Shown one piece after another: positions 29,535 to 38,092 of a stretch of 54,762 nt of DNA. Source of the DNA: Nonomuraea indica (lineage in GTDB: Bacteria; Actinomycetota; Actinomycetes; Streptosporangiales; Streptosporangiaceae); the NCBI RefSeq assembly GCF_002850745.1, contig NZ_PJOK01000087.1:1-54762 (forward strand), read 5' to 3'. The notes beneath the pieces were generated by a model. The model was not told the origin of the DNA, ran no database searches, and was given only the letters and a program-made list of their open reading frames with translations. The position numbers and the translations under genes are program-made. The first letter of the stretch is position 1. Each line of letters opens with the position of its first letter.

Positions 29535-29864
29535 GTGGCCAAGCAGTACAAGGTGACCGCGCCGTGCGTGGTCAACGTCCCGGTCAGCTCCGCGGACGGC
29601 GCCCAGCTCAACACCTTCTACCGGGACGCCGTCCTGCCCGAGGGTGTGCCCGCTGACCGAATCAAGCACCTGCTCGACTCCAACCTGATCGCGCCGGTCG
29701 ATGGCCGGGTCGAGGCGGAGTCCGTCGATCAGGAGCAGCTGTCTGTCAACTCCCGGTCCTCGAAGGCCGAGCTGGTGGAGTACGGCGTTGCTCAGGGCGG
29801 CAACCGCGCCGAGCTGGAGGCGGCCACCCGCGACGAGCTGCTCGACCGGTACGTCCGGTCGTAG
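29535..29864 (+). CDS. Hypothetical head-associated protein
   Basis: 109 residues from GTG 29535, after AAGGAGAC. N-terminal strands KQYKVTAPCVVNVPVSSADG, then a helical C-terminus with ELEAATRDELLDRYVRS resembling the short SAP/HeH-like end of phage head proteins. It follows the major capsid by 11 bases and precedes a hairpin. Perhaps a minor head or connector accessory. Confidence 0.55.
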   Translation: MAKQYKVTAPCVVNVPVSSADGAQLNTFYRDAVLPEGVPADRIKHLLDSNLIAPVDGRVEAESVDQEQLSVNSRSSKAELVEYGVAQGGNRAELEAATRDELLDRYVRS

Positions 29865-29874
29865 CTGAGAACGT

Positions 29875-29913
29875 GGCCCGGCCAGCGCAATCCCCGTAGA
29901 TGCTGGCCGGGCC
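29875..29913. terminator. 12-bp perfect hairpin after capsid genes
   Basis: GGCCCGGCCAGC (29875-29886) and GCTGGCCGGGCC (29902-29913) form a perfect stem with a 15-base loop, 10 bases after the upstream stop. As a partial terminator it would allow capsid genes to be expressed above the downstream connector genes. Confidence 0.65.
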
Positions 29914-29940
29914 GCCACAACCGAACAGCGAGGAGGGGCC

Positions 29941-30387
29941 GTGGCGGAGTCGTGGCAGCCAACGTTGGAGCAGGTAGCCGACCACATCCCCACCCGCACC
30001 AGAGACGCGGCTAACCCCGGCAGTGACACGCTGCTGGGGACGTTCAATGCCTCGACCACGCCGACCGCCGAGCAGGCGACACGGCAGATCGTCGCCGCGG
30101 TCGCAGAGGTGCTCGCCGCGGTGGGCGGCACGGTCCCCGCAACGCCCGCGCACCTGGAGACGCTCGCCTCCGAGGCGGCAGCGCTGAGGGCCGCCGCCGA
30201 CATCGAACTCGCCTACCCGGACCGCAACGCCGACGTCAACGTTTTCCAGCAGCTCGACCAGCGCGCCAAGGACGCCCTGCAACGCCTGATCGACGCCGTC
30301 AACGACGCCGACGCCGGCCCGGAAGGCAGCCTGCTGCCGGTCTACAGCTTCTCCGATCCCGTCTGGTACGGCGACTACCCCCTGTAG
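29941..30387 (+). CDS. Head-tail connector (adaptor) protein
   Basis: 148 residues from GTG 29941, behind GAGGAGG. A mostly helical protein (LEQVADHIPTRTRD, VAAVAEVLAAVGG, ERASEAAALRAAADIELAYP-like) with an acidic Tyr-rich end. Position after the capsid and the helix pattern match the gp6/gp15-type adaptor that docks onto the portal. Function by synteny. Confidence 0.68.
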   Translation: MAESWQPTLEQVADHIPTRTRDAANPGSDTLLGTFNASTTPTAEQATRQIVAAVAEVLAAVGGTVPATPAHLETLASEAAALRAAADIELAYPDRNADVNVFQQLDQRAKDALQRLIDAVNDADAGPEGSLLPVYSFSDPVWYGDYPL

Positions 30388-30396
30388 GAGGCGACC

Positions 30397-30840
30397 GTGC
30401 CCGACGTTCTGTGGGTGTGGAACGAACCCCAGGTCTACTGGCTACTCAAGAGCTACGAGGGGCCCGTGGGGCGACACATGGGCGTGCTCGGCGAAAAGGT
30501 CAAAATCGGGGCGCAGCGCCGCGCCCCCGTGTCTCCGGCCGGCTCCGACGGAAGACCGCGCGGCTATCTCCGGTCGAAGATTCGATGGGATCGTGGACGC
30601 GACGTGATTGGCCAGTACGTTGATATCTCCAGCCCCGCCCGAACCGTTCACGGTGAGCCCGTCGGCCTATTCATGGAAGTTGGGACACGGGCTCACGTGA
30701 TCCGCCCGCGCAATCCGAACGGATGGCTGCGTTGGGTCGGCTCCGACGGCAAGGTGCACTTCGCCAAAAAGGTCAACCACCCAGGCACCCGGCCCTACCC
30801 GCACCTGCGGCCAGCCTTGGAAGACCTGCGTGGCGCCTAA
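30397..30840 (+). CDS. HK97 gp10-like head closure / neck protein
   Basis: 147 residues from GTG 30397, after TAGGAGG. EVGTRAHVIRPRNPNGWLRW and NHPGTRPYPHLRPALEDL match the HK97 gp10-like family: GT-x-AH-x-I then H-PGT-x-x-P-x-L. These proteins join head and tail. Its last codons overlap the 3' end of the antisense HNH gene by 4 bases, so the insertion preserved the reading frame. Confidence 0.82.
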   Translation: MPDVLWVWNEPQVYWLLKSYEGPVGRHMGVLGEKVKIGAQRRAPVSPAGSDGRPRGYLRSKIRWDRGRDVIGQYVDISSPARTVHGEPVGLFMEVGTRAHVIRPRNPNGWLRWVGSDGKVHFAKKVNHPGTRPYPHLRPALEDLRGA

Positions 30841-31451
30841 CTCCGGCGGGCGCGTTCGCGCTTACACGCCCTGCACTGCCGCCGCAGCTTGCCGTTGCCA
30901 GACTGATGTGCCCAGTACGTGTTCTCTTCCGTCCAGGGGTGGCCGTTCTTACAGGTCGCCCGCTCGGAGCGAAGCGGAGCGTCGAGCGGGACACCGTTGG
31001 CGGCCCGCCACTTTTCGCGGTCGCAGGCTCGGCACTCGCGCCCCTTGCCTACTGCGGTCGTCGTCCATCGCGTGTTCGCTTCGTCGTAGGCGTGCCCGCG
31101 CGGGCAGTGCGTCTTGCCGCCGTTGTTGAGGTGCACATCACCTCGGGCGGCGTTCTCGGCGGCGGTCACGACTTCTAGGTGTGGCGCGGCGGCGCAGCGC
31201 CGTACCCGACAGAGGTGGTCAAGGTCTCCCGCTGGCGGCTCGCCGTTGGCTAGTTCGTAGGCGACGCGGTGCACCTTGCGGTTGTTCCCGTGCTGGCTGT
31301 CCCAGATGACGCCGTAGCCCTGCTTGTCGAGGGCGCCGGTCCACAGCATGCAGGGACCGATGAGCGGTCTGCCGAGGCGGTCTGCAGTGGTGGGCGGGTC
31401 TGCCGGAATGAGTCTGGCGAGGAGTCGCGCTGCGACTGTTTTTCCTAACAC
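30837..31451 (-). CDS. Free-standing HNH homing endonuclease
   Basis: 204 residues if started at GTG 31451; TTG 31481 and further upstream starts are in frame, and none has a convincing Shine-Dalgarno. The HNH core reads CMLWTGALDKQGYGVIW, then KVHRVAYELANGEPP, then LDHLCRVRRCAAAPHLEVVT (His-Leu-Cys with N replaced in context). Two C-terminal CPRGHAYDEAN / CKNGHPWTEEN repeats, each with a C-x2-C partner, are zinc-finger-like DNA-recognition modules typical of actinophage HNH enzymes. It is antisense to the late operon, between two head-completion genes, and fills the 641-base gap almost exactly, as expected of a selfish insertion. Confidence 0.8.
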   Translation of the reverse strand: MLGKTVAARLLARLIPADPPTTADRLGRPLIGPCMLWTGALDKQGYGVIWDSQHGNNRKVHRVAYELANGEPPAGDLDHLCRVRRCAAAPHLEVVTAAENAARGDVHLNNGGKTHCPRGHAYDEANTRWTTTAVGKGRECRACDREKWRAANGVPLDAPLRSERATCKNGHPWTEENTYWAHQSGNGKLRRQCRACKRERARRS

Positions 31452-31481
31452 CTTATTAATATATCGGGAGTTGGGAACCAA

Positions 31482-31901
31482 ATGCCTGGATATGTGGCTG
31501 CTGTCGGCATCGTTCGCAATTGGCTGAATGACATCGACACCCTTACCGGGCCCGGCAACCCGATCGCGCTCGGCGCCCACCGCAGACACCCCCGATCGCC
31601 CGGCCACGGCGCATACGTACTGCTGTCCCGTATCGGCAGAGCCGGAGACCTCGTCGCCGAAGACCTCATCGACAGCCCACGTATCAGCGCCAGCATCTAC
31701 GCCGGCACCGACGAAGCCGCCGAACTGGCCGCTGTCGCCTACGCGAACGCAGTCATCGCGCTGTCAGGAAGCCCGTCAGTGATCGGCGACTCACGCTGCC
31801 TCATCGCCGACGAGGTGGTCGGGCCACTGCTGGTCGACAACCACGACTCCGAGCGCGAGCAGTGGCAGTACCTGGTCGACGCGAGCTTCTACATCTACTG
31901 A
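31482..31901 (+). CDS. Tail terminator / neck protein
   Basis: 139 residues from ATG 31482 with GGGAG at 31466-31470. YVAAVGIVRNWLNDIDTLTG, then YVLLSRIGRAGDLVAEDLID and VDASFYIY fit the small alpha/beta tail-completion proteins encoded after gp10-like genes. It probably caps the tail tube. Upstream is an unusual AT-rich stretch (31437-31465), part of the HNH insertion flank. Confidence 0.65.
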   Translation: MPGYVAAVGIVRNWLNDIDTLTGPGNPIALGAHRRHPRSPGHGAYVLLSRIGRAGDLVAEDLIDSPRISASIYAGTDEAAELAAVAYANAVIALSGSPSVIGDSRCLIADEVVGPLLVDNHDSEREQWQYLVDASFYIY

Positions 31902-31926
31902 CCCCGCCCTGACCTGGAGGTTTTCA

Positions 31927-32250
31927 ATGGCGGCTCTCACCCTGCAGGTCATAGGACCTGAATTGATTGAATCGGAGCTCGTCGCGGCATCGGTCGGCGG
32001 TGACACATGCCCTGCTGGCGACGGTATCTACCTGGAGGTAGACAACGCGGGCGGCAGTCCCATCACCGTCACACTCGCCACGCCGGGCACCGTGGACGGG
32101 CTCGCGATCGCTGACCGTGAGGAGTCGGTCCCTGCCGGGGCGCGGGGAAAGGTCCTGGTCAGCAGGACGTACGCGAAAGCGGATGGCCAGTGCGACATCA
32201 CCTACTCCGGCGTCACCTCCGTGACCGTCGGCGTGTTCAAGGTGGCCTGA
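31927..32250 (+). CDS. Ig-like phage structural protein
   Basis: 107 residues from ATG 31927, after CTGGAGG. Strand-rich (YLEVDNAGGSPITVTLATPG, CDITYSGVTSVTVGVFKV), consistent with a small immunoglobulin-like fold on the virion. Position between tail terminator and major tail protein. Stop overlaps the next ATG (TGATG). Confidence 0.6.
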   Translation: MAALTLQVIGPELIESELVAASVGGDTCPAGDGIYLEVDNAGGSPITVTLATPGTVDGLAIADREESVPAGARGKVLVSRTYAKADGQCDITYSGVTSVTVGVFKVA

Positions 32251-32507
32251 TGGCAACGCGACGCGACAGCAAGCCCGCTACGCAGGACCAGACGCCGCCC
32301 CCGTACTACATCGCCGTTGAGCCGCTGTACATCGACGACCAGTTCAGCCGCGCCCACAACCCCGGCGACCGAGTCCCTGCTGACCATGTCGACCGGTTCG
32401 GCTGGCGCGACAAGGTGCGCCGCCCCGACCAGCCCGCCAGCGACGACCACAACGAGCCTGAGACCACCCACAGCGGCCAGGCGACCTCTGAAGGGACGGA
32501 TGCCTGA
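32250..32507 (+). CDS. Hypothetical tail-region protein
   Basis: 85 residues from ATG 32250. A short core (YYIAVEPLYIDDQFSRAHNP, GDRVPADHVDRFGWRDKV) is followed by a polar, disordered acidic tail. Similar short proteins lie before the major tail protein in actinophages; function unknown. Overlaps the next ATG (TGATG). Confidence 0.58.
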   Translation: MATRRDSKPATQDQTPPPYYIAVEPLYIDDQFSRAHNPGDRVPADHVDRFGWRDKVRRPDQPASDDHNEPETTHSGQATSEGTDA

Positions 32508-33058
32508 TGGCTCGTGGAAACCCGGGAGCGCTCGCGCTCGGCCCCGGCAGCCTGTACATCGCTGTGCTCGGCACGCCGGAGCCGACCGACCTCACCACGC
32601 CGTGGGAGACCGTGTCGGCGAGCTGGATCCCGCTCGGCTACACCGACGAGGGCTCCACGTTCAACTACTCGGTGGACTCCGAGAACGTCGAGGTAGCGGA
32701 GGAGCTCGACCCGGTCGCGGTTGCCCTCACCTCGCGTGAGCTCAGCCTGGCGTTCGCCCTGGCCGAGATCACCGCCGCCAACCTGAAGCGGGCCCTCAAC
32801 GGCGGCACCATCACCGCCGGCACCGGCATCGTGACGTTCGAGCCGCCGGACCTGGGCGAGGAGGTGCGGACGATGCTTGGCTGGGAGTCGGAGGACCACA
32901 CCGAGCGCTGGGTGTACCGCAAGTGCCTGCAGGTCGGCAACATGGAGATGTCCCGCGCGAAGGGCGCCGCGAAGGCCACGATCAGCTGCGAGTTCAAGCT
33001 GGAGCGGCCTTCTGGCGCTAAGAGCTTCAAGGCCATCATGGCGATGGCGAGGGCGTAA
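32507..33058 (+). CDS. Major tail (tube) protein
   Basis: 183 residues from ATG 32507. Tail-tube proteins stack as hexamers around the tape measure. Support comes from position just before the frameshifted chaperones and from the pattern GPGSLYIAVLGTPEP, LGYTDEGSTFNYSVDSENV, ending in ATISCEFKLERPS. Length is usual for siphovirus tube proteins. Expected to be among the most abundant virion proteins. Confidence 0.82.
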   Translation: MARGNPGALALGPGSLYIAVLGTPEPTDLTTPWETVSASWIPLGYTDEGSTFNYSVDSENVEVAEELDPVAVALTSRELSLAFALAEITAANLKRALNGGTITAGTGIVTFEPPDLGEEVRTMLGWESEDHTERWVYRKCLQVGNMEMSRAKGAAKATISCEFKLERPSGAKSFKAIMAMARA

Positions 33059-33061
33059 CCC

Positions 33062-33535
33062 ATGGCCCGGCGCTCCTACACCTCTCGCCGCGACCAGGCG
33101 CCCGCAACGGCACCGCTCGACTTCGACCTGGACGGCGTCACCTTCGTCGCGCAGGGCTCCATCTCCATGATGGACATCTCCGAGTTCGCGCGACTGGCCA
33201 GCCAGGGACTCGACTCCAAGAGCCCCCAGGCGGTCGCGTTCCTGGCCGACGTCTACCTGTCGCTCCTCGGCCCCGAGCAGTACCGCCTCTTCCGAGAGCA
33301 CACCCGCACGCATCACACAAAACCCTCCGTCCTGCTGGAAATCCTCGGCGACCTGGTGTCAGGAGCGGTCGAGGAGGAGGCGGGCCGCCCTACCGGCAGG
33401 TCCTCGGACTCCTCCGATGGGCCGCCGACCGCCCCGGATTCTGTGACGGTCGTTTCCTTCAAGCGGGGCACCGTCGAGCAGGAGAAGCCGCAGGAGCCGG
33501 TGGCGGAGACGCCGCCGGTGCTGTCCTACGGCTGA
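33062..33535 (+). CDS. Tail assembly chaperone G
   Basis: 157 residues from ATG 33062. The folded part (about 15-100: FDLDGVTFVAQGSISMMDIS, then a helical section) is followed by a low-complexity linker. The stop (33533-33535) lies inside an open -1 frame encoding the T extension. Tail chaperones of this layout coat the tape measure during tail assembly and come in G and G-T forms. Confidence 0.78.
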   Translation: MARRSYTSRRDQAPATAPLDFDLDGVTFVAQGSISMMDISEFARLASQGLDSKSPQAVAFLADVYLSLLGPEQYRLFREHTRTHHTKPSVLLEILGDLVSGAVEEEAGRPTGRSSDSSDGPPTAPDSVTVVSFKRGTVEQEKPQEPVAETPPVLSYG

Positions 33536-33762
33536 GTGACCTGCCGCTCCGCGACTGGTGCGACTTCGTGCACAGCTTGTGGATCGAGTGGCGGCACACC
33601 CTGATTCAGACGCAGGCGCTGCTCGCCCTCGCCGGTGCACCCAAGGACTTCGAAGCAGACCCGCACGCCGACTTCGACGACCTGTATGGGCCGCCCCGCC
33701 CAGCACCAAAGCAAGACCCTGAAGAGCGCAGACGCATCATTGCCGCGCTCGCCGCCGGATAG
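33535..33762 (+). CDS. T extension of tail chaperone (-1 frameshift)
   Basis: The frame with LRLSDLPLRDWCDFVHSLWI and EWRHTLIQTQALLALAG has no own ribosome site and is open upstream across the G stop. It is -1 relative to G, as for lambda G-T. The reading frame remains open far upstream (past 33361), so the shift point is not fixed; no canonical X-XXY-YYZ heptamer was found. The helical T domain recruits the tape measure and tube subunits. Confidence 0.7.
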   Translation, partial: SDLPLRDWCDFVHSLWIEWRHTLIQTQALLALAGAPKDFEADPHADFDDLYGPPRPAPKQDPEERRRIIAALAAG

Positions 33763-33792
33763 CCCAGCACAGGAAACCGGTCGGGGGGTGTC

Positions 33793-36700
33793 GTGGCTGC
33801 CACCCCCCTTGCCGAGGCGTTCGTCCGCGTCCGCGCCCTGACCGACAAGTTCAAGGACGACGTCGAGCGCGGCTTCCAAGGGCTAGGCGACGACTTCGGT
33901 AAGCAGTTCGCCCGCGAAGGCTCCGCCCGGCTGCGTGACGAGCGAGGCCTGTTCGCTGCTGCTGGGCAGGACATCGGCGACGCCGCCGGCGACGCTGCGG
34001 GGGAGCGGTTCGGCCGCCGCATGGCCGAAACCGGGCAGATCCGGTTCGGCGACGACGGAGCCCCGTTCGTGTCTGTCGGCCAGCGGATCGGCGGCGACGC
34101 GGGGCAGGCGGCGGGCGAGGAGTTCGGTAAGCGGTTCTTCCGCGACGCCAACGGTCGCCTGCGCGACGAGCGCGGCCGGTTCGTGTCCGAAGGGCGCAAG
34201 CTCGGCGAGGGGCTCGGAGACGGCTTCAACGACGGGTTCGGCCGGCGGATCCGTGACGTCGGCGACATCGGCCGGCGCGCCCTCGACATGATGCTGCCGT
34301 CGCTCGGCAGGTTGACGGGCGGTTTCGGCGACGCTTCACGGGCCGCCGCCGGGCTGCTGGGCAGCGTCGCCAAGTGGACGGCCATCGCGGGCGGTATCGC
34401 CACACTGGGCGCCGCGGCGGCGTCTTCGGCCGGGTACGTGGTCGCCTTGTCGGCTGCGCTCGCCCCCGTTGGCGGGCTGCTCGCCGCACTGCCCGGCATC
34501 GCCCTCACCGGCGCTGCCGCGTTCAGCGTGTGGAAGCTGGCTACGGGCGGTCTCGGCGAGGCGATGGGCGCCGCCCTGTCGGGTAACGCGGAAGCGCTCG
34601 CCGCCGCCATGGCCAAACTGTCCGACGGCGGCAAGGCTTTCGTTGCCGAATTCCAGCAGACCATCCCGATCCTGAAGGAATTCAAGGCTGCCGCACAGGA
34701 CGCGTTCCTGAGCCAGATCAGCGGCAGGCTGATGGAGTGGGCGCTCGCCGCAAGCGGGCTCAAGCCCGCGATCTCGGACCTGGCCAGAGAGTTCGGCAGC
34801 CTCGTCCGTACCACCCTCGACTTCGCGACCGCGCCGCGCAGCCTCGACCAGCTCGGCACCGTCCTGGGAAACACCCGCACCCTCGTCGGTGCCGTCCGCA
34901 ACGCCCTACAGCCGCTCCTCAAGGGCTTCCTCGACCTGGGCACGGTAGGCAGCACGTGGCTGGCCGGCCTGTCCGGCGGGCTACAGGACTCGCTGACCAC
35001 GTTCGGCGAATGGATGAGCCGCGTGTCGGAGTCCGGCCAGGCAATGGCATGGATGAACGACGCCCTCGACGTGCTCAAGCAGCTCGGCCGCCTCGTCAAG
35101 GACGTGTGGGGCATTTTTACCGGCCTGTTCGACGCCGCGGAGAAGGCCGGCGGGTCGGCTCTCGGTGTGCTCGGCAACTTGGTCGGCGCCATGAACGACT
35201 GGGTGAACTCGGCCAAGGGCCAAGAAACCCTGATCACGATCTTTCGGGCGCTGGCTGACATCGGCCGTGCCCTGCTTCCGGTCGTCACCGCCCTGGCCAG
35301 CGGCATCGCCACCCTCGCACCCGTCATCGCCGAGATCGCGACGCTGGTCGGACCGATCCTCACGACCGCGATCAACGCGCTGGCCCCGGCCCTAGCCGCG
35401 CTGGGGCCCGGCATCATCGCTGTGTTCACCAACCTCGGTGCCGCTGTGACGACGCTCGCCAGCTCGGGCGTGCTCAATCTGGTCGCTGAAGCGCTGTCGG
35501 CGATTCTGATCGCGCTCGCGCCGCTGCTGCCCGCCATCGCTGACCTGCTCGTGCCGATCCTTCAGGTTCTGGCCGCGCTGATCACGGGCGTGGTCGCGCC
35601 CGCCCTGTCTACGCTGGTCGGCTGGATCACGCAGGCCGTCGACTGGATCAAGACGGGTGGCGGGCTGACCGACGATCATCCGCTCGCCCGGTTCGGGACG
35701 CTGCTGCGCGACACGATCATGCCGATCGTTCAGCAGGCGGGCGACCTGATCGGCCGCGTGTTCTCGGACATCGTCGCCTGGGTACAGTCGAACGGCTCCA
35801 CGTTCGAGGAGTGGGGCGCCCGCATCCAGTCGATCATCGGCCATATCGGGCCGATCGTGTCGGGGCTGTTCGAGTTCATCTCGATCGCGTGGGAGCGGTT
35901 CGGCGGGCCGCTGCTCGACCTGGTGTCCGGAGTTTTCTCGGGGATTTTGCAGGTCATCGACGGTGCTTTGCAGGCGATCAAGGGCATCATCAACACCGTC
36001 GTCGGCCTGATCACTGGGGATTGGGACCGCGCCTGGAACGGCATCAAGGACATCTTTGGCGGCGTCTGGGAGGCCATCAAGGGCGTTCTCAGCGCCGCCT
36101 GGGAAGTGATCAAGTTCCAGATGACGGCGCCCCTATCGGCGCTCGGCCAGTCCTGGGAGTCCTTCTGGAACAGGCTCAAGCAGGTCGTCACGGACGTGTG
36201 GAACACCATCACCCGCTGGGTTGAGGACAAGGTCAACGCCGTCCGCAACTACATCAACCGGCTATCGGAGATCCCCGGCCAGGTGTCCGACTGGTTCGGC
36301 CGCGCCAAGCAGTCGATCGTCGACCGGTGGAACGAGGCCGTCAGCTTCGTCCAGTCCATCCCCGGCCGGATCACGTCCGCGCTGAGCGGCATGGGCACCC
36401 TGCTGCAGGGGGCCGGCCGTGACCTGGTGATCGGCTTCTATAACGGGATCATCGGCATGTGGAACTGGCTGGTGTCCCAGGTGCAGAACCTGTTCGGCGG
36501 GCTCGCCGAATGGGCCAAGAGCATCCTCGGCATCGCCTCCCCATCGAAGGTGTTCGCGGCGATCGGGCGTGAGATCCCGGTCGGCCTTATGGTCGGTGTG
36601 GACGCCAAAGCAGGGCTAGCTACGGACGCGGTCGCCCGGCTCGGTCAGGCCGCTTCGGACGCGTTCGCCGCTTCAGTGAACCTCCCCGAGCTGGCCGCGG

Positions 36701-36909
36701 AGACGTCGGTGCCGGCGTTCACGGGGACGTTCGCCTCCTCGGCCCGAGAAGGCGCCGCGGTGGCCACTCCGGCCGGTGGGATCACGATCGAGAACATCAC
36801 CGTCCAAGGCGTGCTCGACCCCTCCAACCCGGTGAGCTACCGGCGGATGGTCGAGCAGCTCCGCGAGGCGATCCGCCAGCTTGAACGGGAGGTGTACGCG
36901 GATGCCTAG
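33793..36909 (+). CDS. Tape measure protein
   Basis: 1038 residues from GTG 33793. It sets tail length and may help DNA entry. The N-terminal part (about 25-150) has three to four imperfect repeats of about 35 residues around FGKxF, LRDERGxF and G-x3-IG-x2-AGDAAGE. Hydrophobic stretches (about 195-260 and 490-620) and long amphipathic helices follow. The C-terminus LGIASPSKVFAAIGREIPVG (about 912-931) is a common tape-measure ending. It follows the chaperones and overlaps the distal tail gene by 8 bases. Confidence 0.92.
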   Translation: MAATPLAEAFVRVRALTDKFKDDVERGFQGLGDDFGKQFAREGSARLRDERGLFAAAGQDIGDAAGDAAGERFGRRMAETGQIRFGDDGAPFVSVGQRIGGDAGQAAGEEFGKRFFRDANGRLRDERGRFVSEGRKLGEGLGDGFNDGFGRRIRDVGDIGRRALDMMLPSLGRLTGGFGDASRAAAGLLGSVAKWTAIAGGIATLGAAAASSAGYVVALSAALAPVGGLLAALPGIALTGAAAFSVWKLATGGLGEAMGAALSGNAEALAAAMAKLSDGGKAFVAEFQQTIPILKEFKAAAQDAFLSQISGRLMEWALAASGLKPAISDLAREFGSLVRTTLDFATAPRSLDQLGTVLGNTRTLVGAVRNALQPLLKGFLDLGTVGSTWLAGLSGGLQDSLTTFGEWMSRVSESGQAMAWMNDALDVLKQLGRLVKDVWGIFTGLFDAAEKAGGSALGVLGNLVGAMNDWVNSAKGQETLITIFRALADIGRALLPVVTALASGIATLAPVIAEIATLVGPILTTAINALAPALAALGPGIIAVFTNLGAAVTTLASSGVLNLVAEALSAILIALAPLLPAIADLLVPILQVLAALITGVVAPALSTLVGWITQAVDWIKTGGGLTDDHPLARFGTLLRDTIMPIVQQAGDLIGRVFSDIVAWVQSNGSTFEEWGARIQSIIGHIGPIVSGLFEFISIAWERFGGPLLDLVSGVFSGILQVIDGALQAIKGIINTVVGLITGDWDRAWNGIKDIFGGVWEAIKGVLSAAWEVIKFQMTAPLSALGQSWESFWNRLKQVVTDVWNTITRWVEDKVNAVRNYINRLSEIPGQVSDWFGRAKQSIVDRWNEAVSFVQSIPGRITSALSGMGTLLQGAGRDLVIGFYNGIIGMWNWLVSQVQNLFGGLAEWAKSILGIASPSKVFAAIGREIPVGLMVGVDAKAGLATDAVARLGQAASDAFAASVNLPELAAETSVPAFTGTFASSAREGAAVATPAGGITIENITVQGVLDPSNPVSYRRMVEQLREAIRQLEREVYADA

Positions 36910-38089
36910 CAGCCTCCAGCTCGGCCGGCTCACGCTCAGGGAGACGTGGGGCTTTACGGAGTCGGCGTATCAGGGCTGGTCGATGCACATCTCGGGTATC
37001 GAGGTGCGTCCCATGATCGGGCTCGATGAGCTGTGGGACCGCTTCGACGGTGCGCTCGGCGTGCAGGGGGCGCTCATCCCGGCCATCTGGGAGGAGAAGA
37101 CGCAGCGCAACGGCTACTACACCGTGAGCTCAGCGTCAGGGGCGGTGCTGGACCGGCGGCCGATCGGCATCGCCACCGTCGAGTGGAAGATCAGCCTGCA
37201 ACGGCACGGCCCCGACACGGACGTAGACCTGGAGAGCCGGCTCAGCGGCGCCGTACGCAAGAACGACTTCAGCCTGACGGGCGAACGGTGGAGCGCGCCA
37301 CCGATCGGGCACTACGGCTACTACACCGGCCCGACCCTGCCCAGCCTGATGACGCGCGCCTCAACGGACGGGCTGATCACCGTGTACCGTGGGCTGCCAG
37401 CTGGGGTTTCGCCGCGGTGGGGTTGCGCGGTGGGCGACTACATGCGCGGCCGGGTGCGGGTCCTCACCGTGGGGACGGAGCGGGTGGGGACGGCTCACCC
37501 GCTGGCGGCGGACGGCTGGGAGCTGTCGAATGGGCTTGTCCGGGTGCGTCCGGTGTCGTCCGGCGGCAGCTTGGAGGTGGCTGCGTTCACCGGCGGGGCC
37601 TGGCGGCCGAAGAAGTGGTGGATCGACGTCGGCGGCACGCAGGTCACCGCGTGGGACTCGGCCAGCGTGCTGCGTAACGATGTTGAGCAGTGCATCATCC
37701 GCCTGACGGTGGCGCGGTCTCCGGTCGGTCGCGCCTACCTCGACCTCACGCTGCGACGCGGATCTCGCATCGTCGAGGGGTATCTGCAGCGGGGCGACTC
37801 GGGCACGCTCAGCGTCTATCTGGCGAGTGCGGAGACGATGACGGACGCCACGTCGTACGTGGTGAAGACGACCGACGACGCCGACGGCAACCGGGCTATC
37901 GCAGGGTCGGCCCGCAACTTCGACCCGCACGCCTCCGGCGGCCTCAGCAAGACCTCGACGGCGGCGCTTGACTTCTACCTCGGCGTTGTCGCCGGCGGCG
38001 GTAGCGCCGTGTCTGGAGATGCGGCGACGGACCTGCGTAACCAGTACATCGGCGCGCTTGCGGAGACCACAGCAGCGGTGAGGAGGTGA
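36902..38089 (+). CDS. Distal tail-like protein
   Basis: 395 residues from ATG 36902. Directly after the tape measure, where distal tail (Dit) proteins lie. GRLTLRETWGFTESAYQGWS, then a beta-rich body with repeated strands and a galectin-like C-terminal part (LTVARSPVGRAYLDLTLRRG, then VYLASAET) support a hub ring protein that joins the tube to fibres. Coupled by overlap to the tape measure. Confidence 0.75.
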   Translation: MPSSLQLGRLTLRETWGFTESAYQGWSMHISGIEVRPMIGLDELWDRFDGALGVQGALIPAIWEEKTQRNGYYTVSSASGAVLDRRPIGIATVEWKISLQRHGPDTDVDLESRLSGAVRKNDFSLTGERWSAPPIGHYGYYTGPTLPSLMTRASTDGLITVYRGLPAGVSPRWGCAVGDYMRGRVRVLTVGTERVGTAHPLAADGWELSNGLVRVRPVSSGGSLEVAAFTGGAWRPKKWWIDVGGTQVTAWDSASVLRNDVEQCIIRLTVARSPVGRAYLDLTLRRGSRIVEGYLQRGDSGTLSVYLASAETMTDATSYVVKTTDDADGNRAIAGSARNFDPHASGGLSKTSTAALDFYLGVVAGGGSAVSGDAATDLRNQYIGALAETTAAVRR

Positions 38090-38092
38090 CGG

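Noticed and set aside
30723..31178. Rightward frame within the HNH region
   Set aside because: Antisense to the HNH and zinc-finger motifs, which are specific and repeated.
33301..33535. Candidate slippery sites (ACA AAA CCC; GCG GGC CGC; CGG GGC)
   Set aside because: None allows both P- and A-site re-pairing after a -1 shift, so no exact shift point is claimed.
33606..35537. Long leftward open frame opposite the tape measure gene
   Set aside because: High-GC antisense shadow: Ser/Arg/Pro-rich composition, no ribosome site, and the plus strand encodes a clear tape measure protein.
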